64,000 nucleotides of DNA from Streptomyces dysideae (GTDB taxonomy: Bacteria; Actinomycetota; Actinomycetes; Streptomycetales; Streptomycetaceae), in contig NZ_KQ949079.1 of assembly GCF_001514305.1 (NCBI RefSeq), positions 62,001-126,000 of the forward strand. Reading direction: 5' to 3'. The position numbers and the translations under genes were made by a program. Shown here piece after piece: positions 32,713 to 42,245 of this stretch. The notes under the pieces are model-generated. The model did no database searches, was not told the DNA's origin, and worked only from the letters and a program-made list of their open reading frames with translations. Every line of letters starts with the position of its first letter. Position 1 is the first letter of the stretch.

Positions 32713-35700
32713 TCAGGGGGATGGGCTGGGTCGGTCGAGCGCCCGGCCGAGATGGGCGGCGATCTCGTCGACGTACGGCGGGTCGAGCAGCGCCAGATGG
32801 TGTCCGGCCACCCGGACGACCTCCAGGTCCGGGCACACCTCGTCCCAGCCCAGCGCCTCGTCGGCCCGCTCGTAGGCGGGGTCGCGCACGGTGTGCGGGG
32901 CGGGCGCGCCGGCCCGGTACAGGACCACCGGCCCGTCGTACGGGCCCGGACGGTGTGCCTCGCCGATCCTCAGGTCGAGGTAGGAGGCGCGCTGGTGCTC
33001 CAACGCGGCGGGCGGCACCTCGGTGGACGCGCCCAGGGCCTTCAGCACGGTGTCGATGCACTGCTCGTCGTCGTCCATCGCCACGAGGTCGTCGTACGGC
33101 AGCTCCAGCCGGACTCCGTAGGTGTCGGCGACGTGGGCGGCGAAGCCCTCGAAGTGCGCCCGGACCCGGTCCGCCGACATCAGGCCGGGGTGGACGAGGG
33201 GGCGTACGGAGTCGATGAGGACCAGCAGCTGTACGCCCCGTCCCGCGTCGGCCAGCTGCCGCGCGGTCTCCTGGGCGACGAACCCCCCGAAGGACCAACC
33301 GCCCAGCAGCACCGGCCCGTCGGGGTGTGCGGTGCTGATCGCCCGGGCGTACAGCCGGGCCTTCTCCGGCACCGTGCGGGCCTCCTCGATCCTGTCGAGC
33401 CCGAACACCGGCTGCTCGTCGCCGAGCCGCTCGGTGAGCGGCCGGTACACGGTGGTCGGCCCCCCGGCGGCGTGCACGAGGAACAGGGGAGGACGGGAGC
33501 CGGTGGCGCGCAGGGGACGCGGCCGCACGCCACCGGCCGACTGGGGAAGGCCCTGCTCGACACGGGTGGCGGCCTCGCCGACGGTGGCGGCGCCGAGCAG
33601 GTCGCGCAGGGGCAGCTCGATGCCGAACTCGCGCTCCAGGGCGGTACGGACGCGGACGGCCATCAGCGAGTCGAGGCCGAGGCCGGCGAGAGCGGTGTCC
33701 GGGGTGATGCGGTGGGGGGGATGGCCGCTGACGGCGGCGATGTGGTGGCTGAGGCGGTCCAGGACCGGGGAGGGGACCGCCGTGTGCGCGGTGCCCTCGG
33801 CGGACGGCTCGCCCGTCCTGCCATGGCGTGGTGCGGACACGACCGCAGGAGGCCGCGTCGCGTCCGCAGGGCGGCCGGCCCGTGACGCGCCGGCCGCCGG
33901 CGCAGCCGCGCCCGTCCTGCCGTCCGTCCACCAGTGCCGCACATGACGCCAGCGCGGCCCGGGCACGTCGACGACCCGGCCGGGCGGGAGCGGCAGCCGC
34001 TGCCCGGCGGCGTACAGCGCGCCCAGTTGTGCGGCGAACGCGGCCGATCCGTCGGCGTCACGGCGCAGGGTGGCCAGGGCGAGGGCGCCGGGCGCGGAGT
34101 CGGTGACGGCACCCGTGAGGACCGGATGGGGAGAGATCTCCAGGAACGCGGTGTGTCCGTCGGCGGCGGCGGCCGCGACGGCCCGGTCCAGGCGAACCGG
34201 CCGCCGCAGGTTGGCGGCCCAGTGGGCGGCGTCGAACGTACTCTCGCCGCGTGGGTCGTCGAGGACGGTGGAGTACACGGGCAGCCGCGGCCGGCGCCCC
34301 AACACATGGGCCAGCCCGTCGGCCAGCTCCGGCAGCAGCCCGTCGACCTGCGGGGAATGCCCGGCACCGACGACCCGCATCGACCGGGCCGCCCGGCCCT
34401 CCTTCTCCAGCAGCCTCACCAGCCGGCCCACCGCCGCCTCCTCACCGGTGACGACCTTCTGCCGGGGCGAGGAGTGCACGGCGACATGGACGCCCGGGAA
34501 GTCCTCGGCCAGGCGGCCGAGTTCGGAATCGTCGAGGTCGACGACGGCCATCGCCCCACCCCGCAGTCCGCTCAGCAGCCGGGCGCGTACCGCGACGACG
34601 CGCGCGCCGTCCGGCACGTCCAGGGCACCCGCGCACACGGCGGCGGCCACTTCGCCCATGGAGTGACCGATCACGGCCGCGGGCTCGACACCGTAGGAAC
34701 GCCACAGCTCCGCGAGCGCCACCTGGAGGCCGAACAGCAGGGGTTGGGCGGTCTCCAGGCGGTCCAGGCCGGTGCCGGACATCAGGTGGTCGTACAGGGA
34801 CAGGCCGCCGCACTCCGCGGCGAGCTGCGGGTCGAGCTTCTCCACGGCGGCGGCGAACGCGGGCTCCTCCTCCAGCAGTCGGCGGCCCATACCGGGCCAC
34901 TGGCAGCCGTAGCCGGAGAAGACCCACACCGTGCCGCGTCCCACGAGGTCGCGGTCGCCGGTGGCGACGCGTGCGTCCGGGCTGCCCGTCGCCAGGGCCC
35001 GCAGGGCATCGCCGAGTTCGGCCCGGTCGCGGGCGGCCACGGCGGCGCGTACGGGCCCCCGGGCGGTGCGTCCGGCGAGCGTGCGGGCGATGTCCGCCGG
35101 GTGCGCGGCACTGGTGTCCAGCCAGTCGGCGACCCGGGCCGCGGTGTCGCGCACCCGCCCGGTATCGGCGTCGGAGAGGAGGTGAAGCCGGACAGCGGGC
35201 TCGTCGGCCGATGTCGGTGGTGGGCCGACGGGCCGCCATTCCTCCAGTACGGCATGGGCGTTGGTGCCGCCGAAGCCGAACCCGGAGACTCCGGCGACGG
35301 CCGTGCCGCCGTAGCGGGGCCATGGCTCGGGCTCGGTCACCACGCGCAGCCGGTCGTCGTCGAGCGCGCTGCCGTCCGTGCAGTGCAGGGAGGGCGGGAT
35401 CACGTCATGGTGCAGGGCGAGCACCGTCTTGACCAGGCCGGCGACGCCCGCGGCCGACTCCAGGTGGCCGAGGTTGCCCTTGACGGAGCCGAGCAACAGC
35501 GGCTGGTCGGGGTCACGGCCACCGCCGAGCACCGCGGCGAGCGCGCCCGCCTCGATCGGGTCTCCGAGCGGGGTGCCGGTGCCGTGCGCCTCGACGAAGT
35601 CGACCTCTCCCGGGGTGAGCCCGGCCCGCGTGTACGCGGTCTCCAACAGGGCTCGCTGGGCGGCTGGGTTGGGTGCCATCAACCCGTTCGACCGACCGTC

Positions 35701-36771
35701 GGAGTTGACGGCCGTCGTACGGATCACCGCCAGCACCCGGTCGCCGTCCCGCTCGGCGTGCGACAGCCGCTTCAGGATCACGGCAGCGCAGCCCTCGGCG
35801 CGCCCGATACCGTCGGCCGCGGCCGAGAACGGCTTGCACCGTCCGTCCGGCGCGAGGACGCCCGCCCGCTGGAAGGCGACGGTGACGGACGGTGACAACA
35901 GCAGGTTCACTCCGGCGGCGATCGCCGTCTCGCTGTCGCCGGCCCGCAGGCTGACGCAGGCGTGGTGCACGGCGACCAGCGAGGAGGAGCAGGCGGTGTC
36001 CACGGCCAGGCAGGGCCCGCGCGTGTCCAGGACGTACGCCAGCCGGCCCGCGGTGACGCTGAGGGCCGCGCCGGCCGGTGCCCAGGGGTCGACGGCGGCC
36101 GGGTCGGCGCCGGTGAGCTGGCCGTACTCCGGGGCGGAGACGCCGACGAAGACGCCGGTGGGGGTGCCCGCCAGGGATGCGGCCGGGACAGCGGCGTGGC
36201 CGAGCGCCTCGTGGACGACCTCCAGCAGGATCCGCTGCTGGGGGTCCATCACCGCGGCCTCGCGCGGCGTGATGCGGAAGAAGTCCGCGTCGAACCCGGC
36301 GATGTCGTCGAGATAGCCGCCGTACGGATGCGCGTCGGCGGGCGGGAAGGCGGTGAAGTCGCGCCAACGGTCCTCCGGTACGCGCCGGATCGCGTCGACG
36401 CCTTCGCACAGCAGCCGCCAGTAGTCGTCCGGGCCGTGCACCCCGCCGGGCAGCCGGCAGCCGACGCCGATCACCGCGACGGGCTCGGCGGGCGTGCCGG
36501 GCGCCATGACGAGCGGCGCGGGCCCGGGGGCCGTACCGCACAGCCGCGCCACCAGCGCCTCACCGGTCGGCGCCTCCCACAACAACGTCGGCGGAAGCTC
36601 GCAGCCCGTGACCCGGGACAGCTCCCCGGCCAGGGCGACGGCGTCCCGCGACGACATGCCAAGATCGGCCAACTGCCGGTCCATCGGCACGTCCTCCGGC
36701 GCCGTACCGTTCCACGAGGCCACCCGCTCGGCGATCACCCGCCGCAGCGCGCCCGCGTCGACGGCCCTCAT
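32713..36771 (-). CDS. Pks13-like type I polyketide synthase (ACP-KS-AT-ACP-TE)
   Basis: This 1352-residue synthase has the Pks13 domain order: N-terminal ACP (about 5-80, Ser 41 in LGMSSRDAVA, the same unusual SSRDAVA context as Pks13); ketosynthase (about 95-512; C261 in DTACSSS, H396 in EAHGTGT, H436 in GNLGHLES); acyltransferase (about 615-915; S704 in GHSMGE); second ACP (about 1000-1070; S1035 in GLDSL); thioesterase (about 1092-1345; S1160 in GGWSFGG, D1187, H1324 or H1325). No reducing domains are present. Pks13 condenses a meromycoloyl chain with a carboxylated acyl chain to an alpha-alkyl-beta-keto acid. The start overlaps the FadD32-like stop codon as ATGA. It is shorter than Pks13 (about 1,730 residues). 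Confidence 0.92.
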   Translation of the reverse strand: MRAVDAGALRRVIAERVASWNGTAPEDVPMDRQLADLGMSSRDAVALAGELSRVTGCELPPTLLWEAPTGEALVARLCGTAPGPAPLVMAPGTPAEPVAVIGVGCRLPGGVHGPDDYWRLLCEGVDAIRRVPEDRWRDFTAFPPADAHPYGGYLDDIAGFDADFFRITPREAAVMDPQQRILLEVVHEALGHAAVPAASLAGTPTGVFVGVSAPEYGQLTGADPAAVDPWAPAGAALSVTAGRLAYVLDTRGPCLAVDTACSSSLVAVHHACVSLRAGDSETAIAAGVNLLLSPSVTVAFQRAGVLAPDGRCKPFSAAADGIGRAEGCAAVILKRLSHAERDGDRVLAVIRTTAVNSDGRSNGLMAPNPAAQRALLETAYTRAGLTPGEVDFVEAHGTGTPLGDPIEAGALAAVLGGGRDPDQPLLLGSVKGNLGHLESAAGVAGLVKTVLALHHDVIPPSLHCTDGSALDDDRLRVVTEPEPWPRYGGTAVAGVSGFGFGGTNAHAVLEEWRPVGPPPTSADEPAVRLHLLSDADTGRVRDTAARVADWLDTSAAHPADIARTLAGRTARGPVRAAVAARDRAELGDALRALATGSPDARVATGDRDLVGRGTVWVFSGYGCQWPGMGRRLLEEEPAFAAAVEKLDPQLAAECGGLSLYDHLMSGTGLDRLETAQPLLFGLQVALAELWRSYGVEPAAVIGHSMGEVAAAVCAGALDVPDGARVVAVRARLLSGLRGGAMAVVDLDDSELGRLAEDFPGVHVAVHSSPRQKVVTGEEAAVGRLVRLLEKEGRAARSMRVVGAGHSPQVDGLLPELADGLAHVLGRRPRLPVYSTVLDDPRGESTFDAAHWAANLRRPVRLDRAVAAAAADGHTAFLEISPHPVLTGAVTDSAPGALALATLRRDADGSAAFAAQLGALYAAGQRLPLPPGRVVDVPGPRWRHVRHWWTDGRTGAAAPAAGASRAGRPADATRPPAVVSAPRHGRTGEPSAEGTAHTAVPSPVLDRLSHHIAAVSGHPPHRITPDTALAGLGLDSLMAVRVRTALEREFGIELPLRDLLGAATVGEAATRVEQGLPQSAGGVRPRPLRATGSRPPLFLVHAAGGPTTVYRPLTERLGDEQPVFGLDRIEEARTVPEKARLYARAISTAHPDGPVLLGGWSFGGFVAQETARQLADAGRGVQLLVLIDSVRPLVHPGLMSADRVRAHFEGFAAHVADTYGVRLELPYDDLVAMDDDEQCIDTVLKALGASTEVPPAALEHQRASYLDLRIGEAHRPGPYDGPVVLYRAGAPAPHTVRDPAYERADEALGWDEVCPDLEVVRVAGHHLALLDPPYVDEIAAHLGRALDRPSPSP

Positions 36772-38828
36772 CCGGCGGCCCTCGCGGCGTCATTGACGGC
36801 CGGGGCGACGGGTGGCGTGCCGTGCGCCGGGATGACGGCCGGGGGTGTGCTGCTCGCCGCGTCGGCCGGTGACGTGTGGTCGGCCGTCGCGTCGACCGAT
36901 GCCGTGCCGCCCGTCGACACGTCTGCCGCCGGCCCACGCTCGGCCGGCGCGTGGACCGGGGACCCACCGCCCCCCGCCGCGTCGGCCGACGGCTGGTGAC
37001 CGGCCGTCGCATCGCCCTGTGCCGCGCCGCCCGCCCCCACATCGGCGATCTCCCGGTACGCCCCTTCCAGGTATCGCGCCCGCGTCAGCGCCCGTGACAC
37101 CTTGCCGCTGGAGGTACGCGCGACCGTCCCCGGCGGAACGAGCACGACGTCGTGAAGCCGCAGGCCGTGCCGTGCGGAAACGGCGCCGCGCACGGCCCGC
37201 ACCACGCCCGGTACGTCGAGGTCGGCGAGGACCACGGTCCGCGCATGTTCGGCCACCACCACGACCCGCTCTCCCGACACGCCGGGCACGGCGAACGCGG
37301 CGAGCCGGTCCCGTCGCACGGCCGGATCCGCCTCCTGAGCCGTGGCCTCGAGGTCCTGCGGGTAGTGGTTGCGGCCATCGACGATGACGAGGTCCTTCAG
37401 CCGACCGGTGACGATCAGCTGCCCGTCCACCACCGCCCCCAGGTCACCGGTGCGCAGCCAACGCTGCCCCGACCCGACTCCGGCGTCCGCGAACCCGCCC
37501 TCGAAGACCCGCTCGCTCTCCTCCTCCCGGTTCCAGTAGCCGTTGCCGACGTTGGGCCCCTGCACCCAGATCTCGCCGACCTCACCCGGGGACAGCATGG
37601 CTCGACCGACCGGGTCGGCGATGCGGACGCACTGCCCCGCCGGAGTCCCGCAGCCGGCCAGCAGCACGGCCCCGGGGTCGTCCGGCCGGGCGGGCAGCGC
37701 CTTCCCCGCGGCGAGGGCGTCGCGGTCCAGGGCGAACCGGCTGAGCGGTACACCGGGCCGGGCGGCACTGACGAAGACGGTGGCCTCGGCGAGCCCGTAC
37801 GAGGGGCAGTGTGTCGTGGGCGCCAGCCCCTGGTCGGCGAAGGCGGCGTGGAAGCGGTCGGCCGTGCCGGGGCGGACCGGCTCGCTGCCGTTGATCAGCG
37901 CGGCGACCCCGTCGAGCCGCAGGTCCGCCTTCTGGGCGTCGGTGACGGCGGAGGCGCAGTAGTCGTAGGCGAAGTTGGGTGCGGCGCTCAGGGCACGAGG
38001 ATGCGCGGCGAGCAACCTCAGCCAGCGCACGGGCTCGTACAGAAAGGCGGCCGGATCCATCAGCACCGACAGCAGACCCCGCACCACGGGGGCGGCCACG
38101 CTGAGCACCAGCCCCATGTCGTGGTAGAGCGGCAGCCAGCCCACGCAGGTCACAGAACGGACGTCGACACGGTACGCGGTCAGTGCCTGGCGGGCGTTGG
38201 CGACGACGTTGGCGTGGGTGATCTCCACGCCGGCCGGAGCGCGGGTGGAGCCGGAGGTGTACTGCAGATACGCGGTGGCTCCGGCGTCGGGTTCGACCGG
38301 CCGCGCGTTGCGGGCCTCGTCGTCGGCGACCTCGTCCACGCAGACGACGGGCATCCGACCCCGTCCGCCACCACCGCCGTCGCCGCCGTCATAACCGCCC
38401 ACCCGCTCGCAGAAGTCCCGCACCTCCTGCCGGGTGCGGCTCGTGGTCACCACGGCCGCCGGGCGCGCGTCGGCCAGGACACCCGCGAGCCGGTCCGCGT
38501 GCCCCGGCAGGCCCGGCGGATACAGCGGTACGGCCACCATCCCCGCGGCGAGCACCCCGAGGAACCCGGTGACGTAGTCCACCCCCTGCGGACACAGCAA
38601 CGCGACCCGCGACCCCGGCTCCGCCTCCTGGGCGAGCCGGGCGGCGAGCGCACGCACACGCACGTCCAGGCGCCGCCAGGTCAGCGTGCGGTGGACGCCG
38701 CGCGAGTGCGGCGCGGGGTGATCGACGAAGGTGAACGCCCGGCGGTCCGGGGCGGCTTCGGCCCAGTGCCGCACGTACTGCGGCAGGGTGTGGCACGCGG
38801 GCACGAGCGGGGGGCGGCGACTGTCCAT
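36768..38828 (-). CDS. FadD32-like fatty acyl-AMP ligase
   Basis: This 686-residue adenylating enzyme activates a fatty acid as acyl-AMP and loads it onto an ACP. The ATP loop is YTSGSTRAPAGVEITH (about 190-205); the TSGSTR-PAG form, GWLPLYHDMG, DPAAFLYEP, INGSEP and PSYGLAEATVFVS are the same as or very close to FadD32. An insertion near 145-158 is pure Gly/Asp/Arg. The last 85 residues or so are a disordered Ala/Pro/Thr/Gly tail. GAGGAG lies 10 bases before the ATG. The gene overlaps the Pks13-like gene and so must supply its starter chain (inference). Confidence 0.92.
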   Translation of the reverse strand: MDSRRPPLVPACHTLPQYVRHWAEAAPDRRAFTFVDHPAPHSRGVHRTLTWRRLDVRVRALAARLAQEAEPGSRVALLCPQGVDYVTGFLGVLAAGMVAVPLYPPGLPGHADRLAGVLADARPAAVVTTSRTRQEVRDFCERVGGYDGGDGGGGGRGRMPVVCVDEVADDEARNARPVEPDAGATAYLQYTSGSTRAPAGVEITHANVVANARQALTAYRVDVRSVTCVGWLPLYHDMGLVLSVAAPVVRGLLSVLMDPAAFLYEPVRWLRLLAAHPRALSAAPNFAYDYCASAVTDAQKADLRLDGVAALINGSEPVRPGTADRFHAAFADQGLAPTTHCPSYGLAEATVFVSAARPGVPLSRFALDRDALAAGKALPARPDDPGAVLLAGCGTPAGQCVRIADPVGRAMLSPGEVGEIWVQGPNVGNGYWNREEESERVFEGGFADAGVGSGQRWLRTGDLGAVVDGQLIVTGRLKDLVIVDGRNHYPQDLEATAQEADPAVRRDRLAAFAVPGVSGERVVVVAEHARTVVLADLDVPGVVRAVRGAVSARHGLRLHDVVLVPPGTVARTSSGKVSRALTRARYLEGAYREIADVGAGGAAQGDATAGHQPSADAAGGGGSPVHAPAERGPAADVSTGGTASVDATADHTSPADAASSTPPAVIPAHGTPPVAPAVNDAARAAG

Positions 38829-38981
38829 CTGGCGTGGCTCCTCACGTCCGGGATCGGCTGGCGGCAACTGCCGTTCCGGGCGGGTCAGATGCGGGGATGG
38901 TCGGGGACTGTGGGGGTTGGATGCGCGGGGCTTGCGGGCCCTCACCGGGTCGGCCGCGCAGCGCCCTCCGCATCCCTTTGG

Positions 38982-40529
38982 TCAGAGCGGGATGTTGCCG
39001 TGCCTGCGCTGCGGCAGGGGTGCGCGTTTGCCCCGCAGGGCACGCAGGGCATGGCAGATGTGGTCGCGGGTGTCGCGGGGGGCGATGACGGCGTCGACGT
39101 AGCCGCGTTCGGCGGCCAGGTAGGGCGTGCCGTGGGTGCGTTCGTATGTGGCGACCAGGCGGGCGCGCAGTGCCTCGGGATCGTCGGCGGCGGCGAGTTC
39201 GCGCCGGTGGAGGACGCCCACCGCGCCCTCGGCGCCCATCACGGCGATCCGCGCGGTGGGCCAGGCGAGGTTGATGTCGGCCCCCAGATGCTTGGAGCCC
39301 ATCACGGCGTACCCCCCGCCGTACGCCTTGCGCACCACGACCGTGACCTTGGGGACGGTGGCTTCGGCATAGGCGTACAGCAGTTTGGCGCCGCGCCGGA
39401 TGATGCCGCCCCGCTCCTGCCGTACGCCGGACAGATAGCCCGGCACGTCGGCGAAGGTCAGCAAGGGGATGCCGAACGCGTCGCAGAACCGTACGAAGCG
39501 TGCGGCCTTCTCGGAGGCGTCGATGTCGAGGACACCGGCGGCGTGCAGCGGCTGGTTCGCGACGACGCCGACCGACTGCCCTTCGACGCGGACCAGAGCA
39601 CAGATGATGTTCGGCGCGAACAGCTCCTGCACCTCGAGCAGTTCACCGTCGTCGACGACCGCCCGCAGGACCTCCCGCATGTCGTAGGCCTGCCCGAGCC
39701 GGTCCGGGACGACGGAGTCGAGCCCGTCCCCGGCGGGTGCGCCCCCGGGCGCGTACTCCGGGGGCCGCTCCAGATTGTTGGCCGGAAGATACGCCAGCAG
39801 GTCGCGTACGGTGTCGAGGGCGTCCTCCTCGTCGGCGGCGAGGAAGTGGGCGTTGCCGTTGACGGCGTTGCTGGTGCGGGCGCCGCCCAGCTCCTCGGCG
39901 GTGGCGCGCTCGCCGGTGACCGCCTCGATGACGTCGGGGCCGGTGACGAACATGTGCGAGGCGCCGTCGACCATCACCGTGAAGTCGGTGATCGCGGGCG
40001 AGTAGGCGGCCCCGCCCGCGCACGGCCCCAGCACCACGGAGATCTGCGGGATCACCCCGGACGCCTGCACATTGCGGCGCACCAGCTCGGCGTAGAGGGC
40101 GAGCGAGGCGACGCCCTCCTGGATGCGGGCACCGCCGGAGTCGTTGAGCCCGATGACCGGGCAGCCGGTCTTCAGGGCGAGGTCCATCAGAGCGACTGTC
40201 TTCTCACCGAACGCCTCGCCCATGCTCCCGCCGAACACGGAGGAGTCCTGGGCGAACACGCACACCCGACGCCCGTCGACAGTGCCGTACCCGGTGACGA
40301 CACCGTCGCCGTAGGGCCGCCGGTCACCGTCACCGGTGGGCCGTGCCCGGACGAACAGCCCGGTCTCGCTGAAGGACCCCTTGTCCACCAGCCGCTCGAT
40401 CCGCTCCCGGGCCCCGAACTCCCCCCGCCTCCTCACTCCGCCGCCCACCAGCGCCTGCTCCTCGCGGCGGCCCAGATCAGCGATGCGCCCAGCGGTGCCG
40501 ACGGGCCCGTGCACAACCTCTTTCGTCAC
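38982..40529 (-). CDS. Acyl-CoA carboxylase carboxyltransferase beta subunit (AccD/PccB type)
   Basis: This 515-residue carboxyltransferase subunit moves CO2 from biotin carrier to an acyl-CoA. It has the two crotonase-like halves: SVFGGSMGEAFGEK, GLNDSGGARIQEGVASL and GPCAGGAAYSPA in the first, FADVPGYLSGVRQERGGIIR and KAYGGGYAVMGSKHLGAD in the second, ending with the PccB-type tail RRHGNIPL. In mycobacteria AccD4 makes the 2-carboxyacyl-CoA used by Pks13; the adjacent FadD32-like and Pks13-like genes suggest the same here, though the sequence alone cannot tell it from a propionyl-CoA enzyme. I chose the GTG at 40529 because GGAGG lies 5 bases upstream. The FadD32-like start is 153 bases beyond its stop. 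Confidence 0.9.
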   Translation of the reverse strand: MTKEVVHGPVGTAGRIADLGRREEQALVGGGVRRRGEFGARERIERLVDKGSFSETGLFVRARPTGDGDRRPYGDGVVTGYGTVDGRRVCVFAQDSSVFGGSMGEAFGEKTVALMDLALKTGCPVIGLNDSGGARIQEGVASLALYAELVRRNVQASGVIPQISVVLGPCAGGAAYSPAITDFTVMVDGASHMFVTGPDVIEAVTGERATAEELGGARTSNAVNGNAHFLAADEEDALDTVRDLLAYLPANNLERPPEYAPGGAPAGDGLDSVVPDRLGQAYDMREVLRAVVDDGELLEVQELFAPNIICALVRVEGQSVGVVANQPLHAAGVLDIDASEKAARFVRFCDAFGIPLLTFADVPGYLSGVRQERGGIIRRGAKLLYAYAEATVPKVTVVVRKAYGGGYAVMGSKHLGADINLAWPTARIAVMGAEGAVGVLHRRELAAADDPEALRARLVATYERTHGTPYLAAERGYVDAVIAPRDTRDHICHALRALRGKRAPLPQRRHGNIPL

Positions 40530-40550
40530 AACCACCTCCGAAGTGGTTGT
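40528..40550 (-). promoter_or_regulatory. Hairpin covering the ribosome binding site and start of the carboxylase gene
   Basis: On the minus strand ACAACCAC and GTGGTTGT pair perfectly (8 bp) around the 7-base loop TTCGGAG. The loop holds most of the Shine-Dalgarno sequence and the 3' arm contains the start codon region. It could lower translation or, as DNA, act as an operator at the head of the Pks13-like cluster. Confidence 0.5.
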
Positions 40551-40698
40551 CGAATATGGCAGCGCGAGAGCGGGGGACTCGGCGAATCAGGGTGACGTGT
40601 GGGGGATTTGAGTGCTCAGCGACGCCTTTTCATCCCGCTGTGACAAGAGACCGGAAGTGCGGCGCCGCCAGGGGAGCGGGGCTACCGGGCAAGAACCA

Positions 40699-42057
40699 CT
40701 ACCCCAGCGCCGACTTCACCACATCGGCCAGCCGCCCCGCCACAGACCGAGCCTGCTCGATGTCCGCGGCCTCGACCATCACCCGCACCAACGGCTCGGT
40801 CCCCGACGGCCTGAGCAACACCCGCCCCGTGGATCCGAGCTCCCGCTCCGCCTCAGAAACGGCAGCTGCGAGCTCGGCCGAGTCGCCGACCCGGGACCGG
40901 TCCACGTCCGGCACGTTGACCAGCACCTGAGGCAACCGCTCCATCACCGACGCCAGCTCCCGCAACGTACGCCCGGTCTCAGCAACCCGCGCCGCCAGCA
41001 ACAGCCCGGTCAGGGTGCCGTCACCAGTGGTCGCATGATCAAGAATGATCACGTGCCCGGACTGCTCGCCCCCCAGCGCGTACCCGTGCTCCTTCATCTC
41101 CTCCAGCACATACCGGTCCCCGACCGCCGTCTGGACGATCTTCAGCCCCTCACGCTCCATGGCCAGCTTGAAGCCGAGGTTGGACATGACAGTCGCGACA
41201 ACGGTGTCGGAGCGCAGTGCGGAACGCTCCCGCATCGCCAGCGCGAGTACGGCCATGATCTGGTCCCCGTCGACCTCGTCACCGGTGTGGTCCACGGCGA
41301 GGCACCGGTCGGCGTCACCGTCGTGCGCGACACCGAAGTGGGCGCCGTGCTCGAGGACGGCGGCCTTCAGAAGACCCAGGTGCGTCGAGCCGCAGCCCTC
41401 GTTGATGTTGAGCCCGTCCGGCGACGCACCGATCGTGATCACCTCGGCCCCGGCCCGCGTGAACGCCTCCGGCGACACCCGCGCAGCGGCACCGTGCGCC
41501 TCGTCGAGGACGATCTTCAGCCCGTCGAGGCGGTTGGGCAGTACGGCGACGAGATGGGCGACGTACTTGTCGAACCCTTCCTCGTACTCGCGCACGCGCC
41601 CCACGCCCGCGCCCGTCGGCCGGTCCCAGGGGGCGCCGGTGCGGTGCTCCTCGTAGACGGTCTCGATGCGCTCTTCCAGCTCGTCGTCGAGCTTGTGGCC
41701 GCCGCGGGCGAGGAACTTGATGCCGTTGTCCGGCATGGCGTTGTGGCTGGCGGAGAGCATCACGCCGAGGTCGGCGCCGAGCGCGCCGGTGAGGTAGGCG
41801 ACCGCGGGCGTCGGCAGCACGCCGACCCGCAGGACGTCCACGCCCGCACTCGCCAGCCCCGCGACCACGGCGGCCTCCAGGAACTCCCCGGACGCGCGCG
41901 GGTCCCGTCCGACCACCGCTGTCGGCCGGTGGCCCTCGAAGGTGCCCGCCTCGGCCAGTACGTGGGCCGCCGCGACGGACAGACCGAGCGCCATCTCGGC
42001 CGTGAGATCCGCGTTGGCGACACCGCGCACGCCGTCCGTGCCGAAGAGTCGTCCCAC
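40699..42057 (-). CDS. glmM: Phosphoglucosamine mutase
   Basis: GlmM (452 residues) converts glucosamine-6-phosphate to glucosamine-1-phosphate for UDP-GlcNAc. The phosphorylated serine is S104 in [12 protein letters not shown], the metal loop is DGDADRC, the sugar loop GGEQSGH and the phosphate loop [12 protein letters not shown]. The GTG start at 42057 gives the usual [11 protein letters not shown] beginning and has AGGAGG 5 bases upstream. It lies downstream of rplM-rpsI, with a terminator in between, as in other streptomycetes. Confidence 0.97.
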   Translation of the reverse strand: MGRLFGTDGVRGVANADLTAEMALGLSVAAAHVLAEAGTFEGHRPTAVVGRDPRASGEFLEAAVVAGLASAGVDVLRVGVLPTPAVAYLTGALGADLGVMLSASHNAMPDNGIKFLARGGHKLDDELEERIETVYEEHRTGAPWDRPTGAGVGRVREYEEGFDKYVAHLVAVLPNRLDGLKIVLDEAHGAAARVSPEAFTRAGAEVITIGASPDGLNINEGCGSTHLGLLKAAVLEHGAHFGVAHDGDADRCLAVDHTGDEVDGDQIMAVLALAMRERSALRSDTVVATVMSNLGFKLAMEREGLKIVQTAVGDRYVLEEMKEHGYALGGEQSGHVIILDHATTGDGTLTGLLLAARVAETGRTLRELASVMERLPQVLVNVPDVDRSRVGDSAELAAAVSEAERELGSTGRVLLRPSGTEPLVRVMVEAADIEQARSVAGRLADVVKSALG

Positions 42058-42151
42058 TTGTCCTCCTGAGAAAGCGTCGGTTTCGGAGATCATCCGATCA
42101 CGTGAGCCTTTGAGCGTCTTGTGCCGTTATACGCCCGTGGCAGTGATAAAC

Positions 42152-42191
42152 GAACGCCCCGGCGGCACTGTGGCGTGCCGCCGGGGCGTTC
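42152..42191 (-). terminator. Terminator of the rplM-rpsI operon
   Basis: A perfect 16-bp stem (gaacgccccggcggca, 42152-42167, with 42176-42191) and an 8-base loop lie 54 bases beyond the rpsI stop codon. Confidence 0.9.
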
Positions 42192-42245
42192 TGACGTACT
42201 GCGTACTGTCGAGGTACTGCGAGTACGAGCTGCAGGCAGCGAAGC

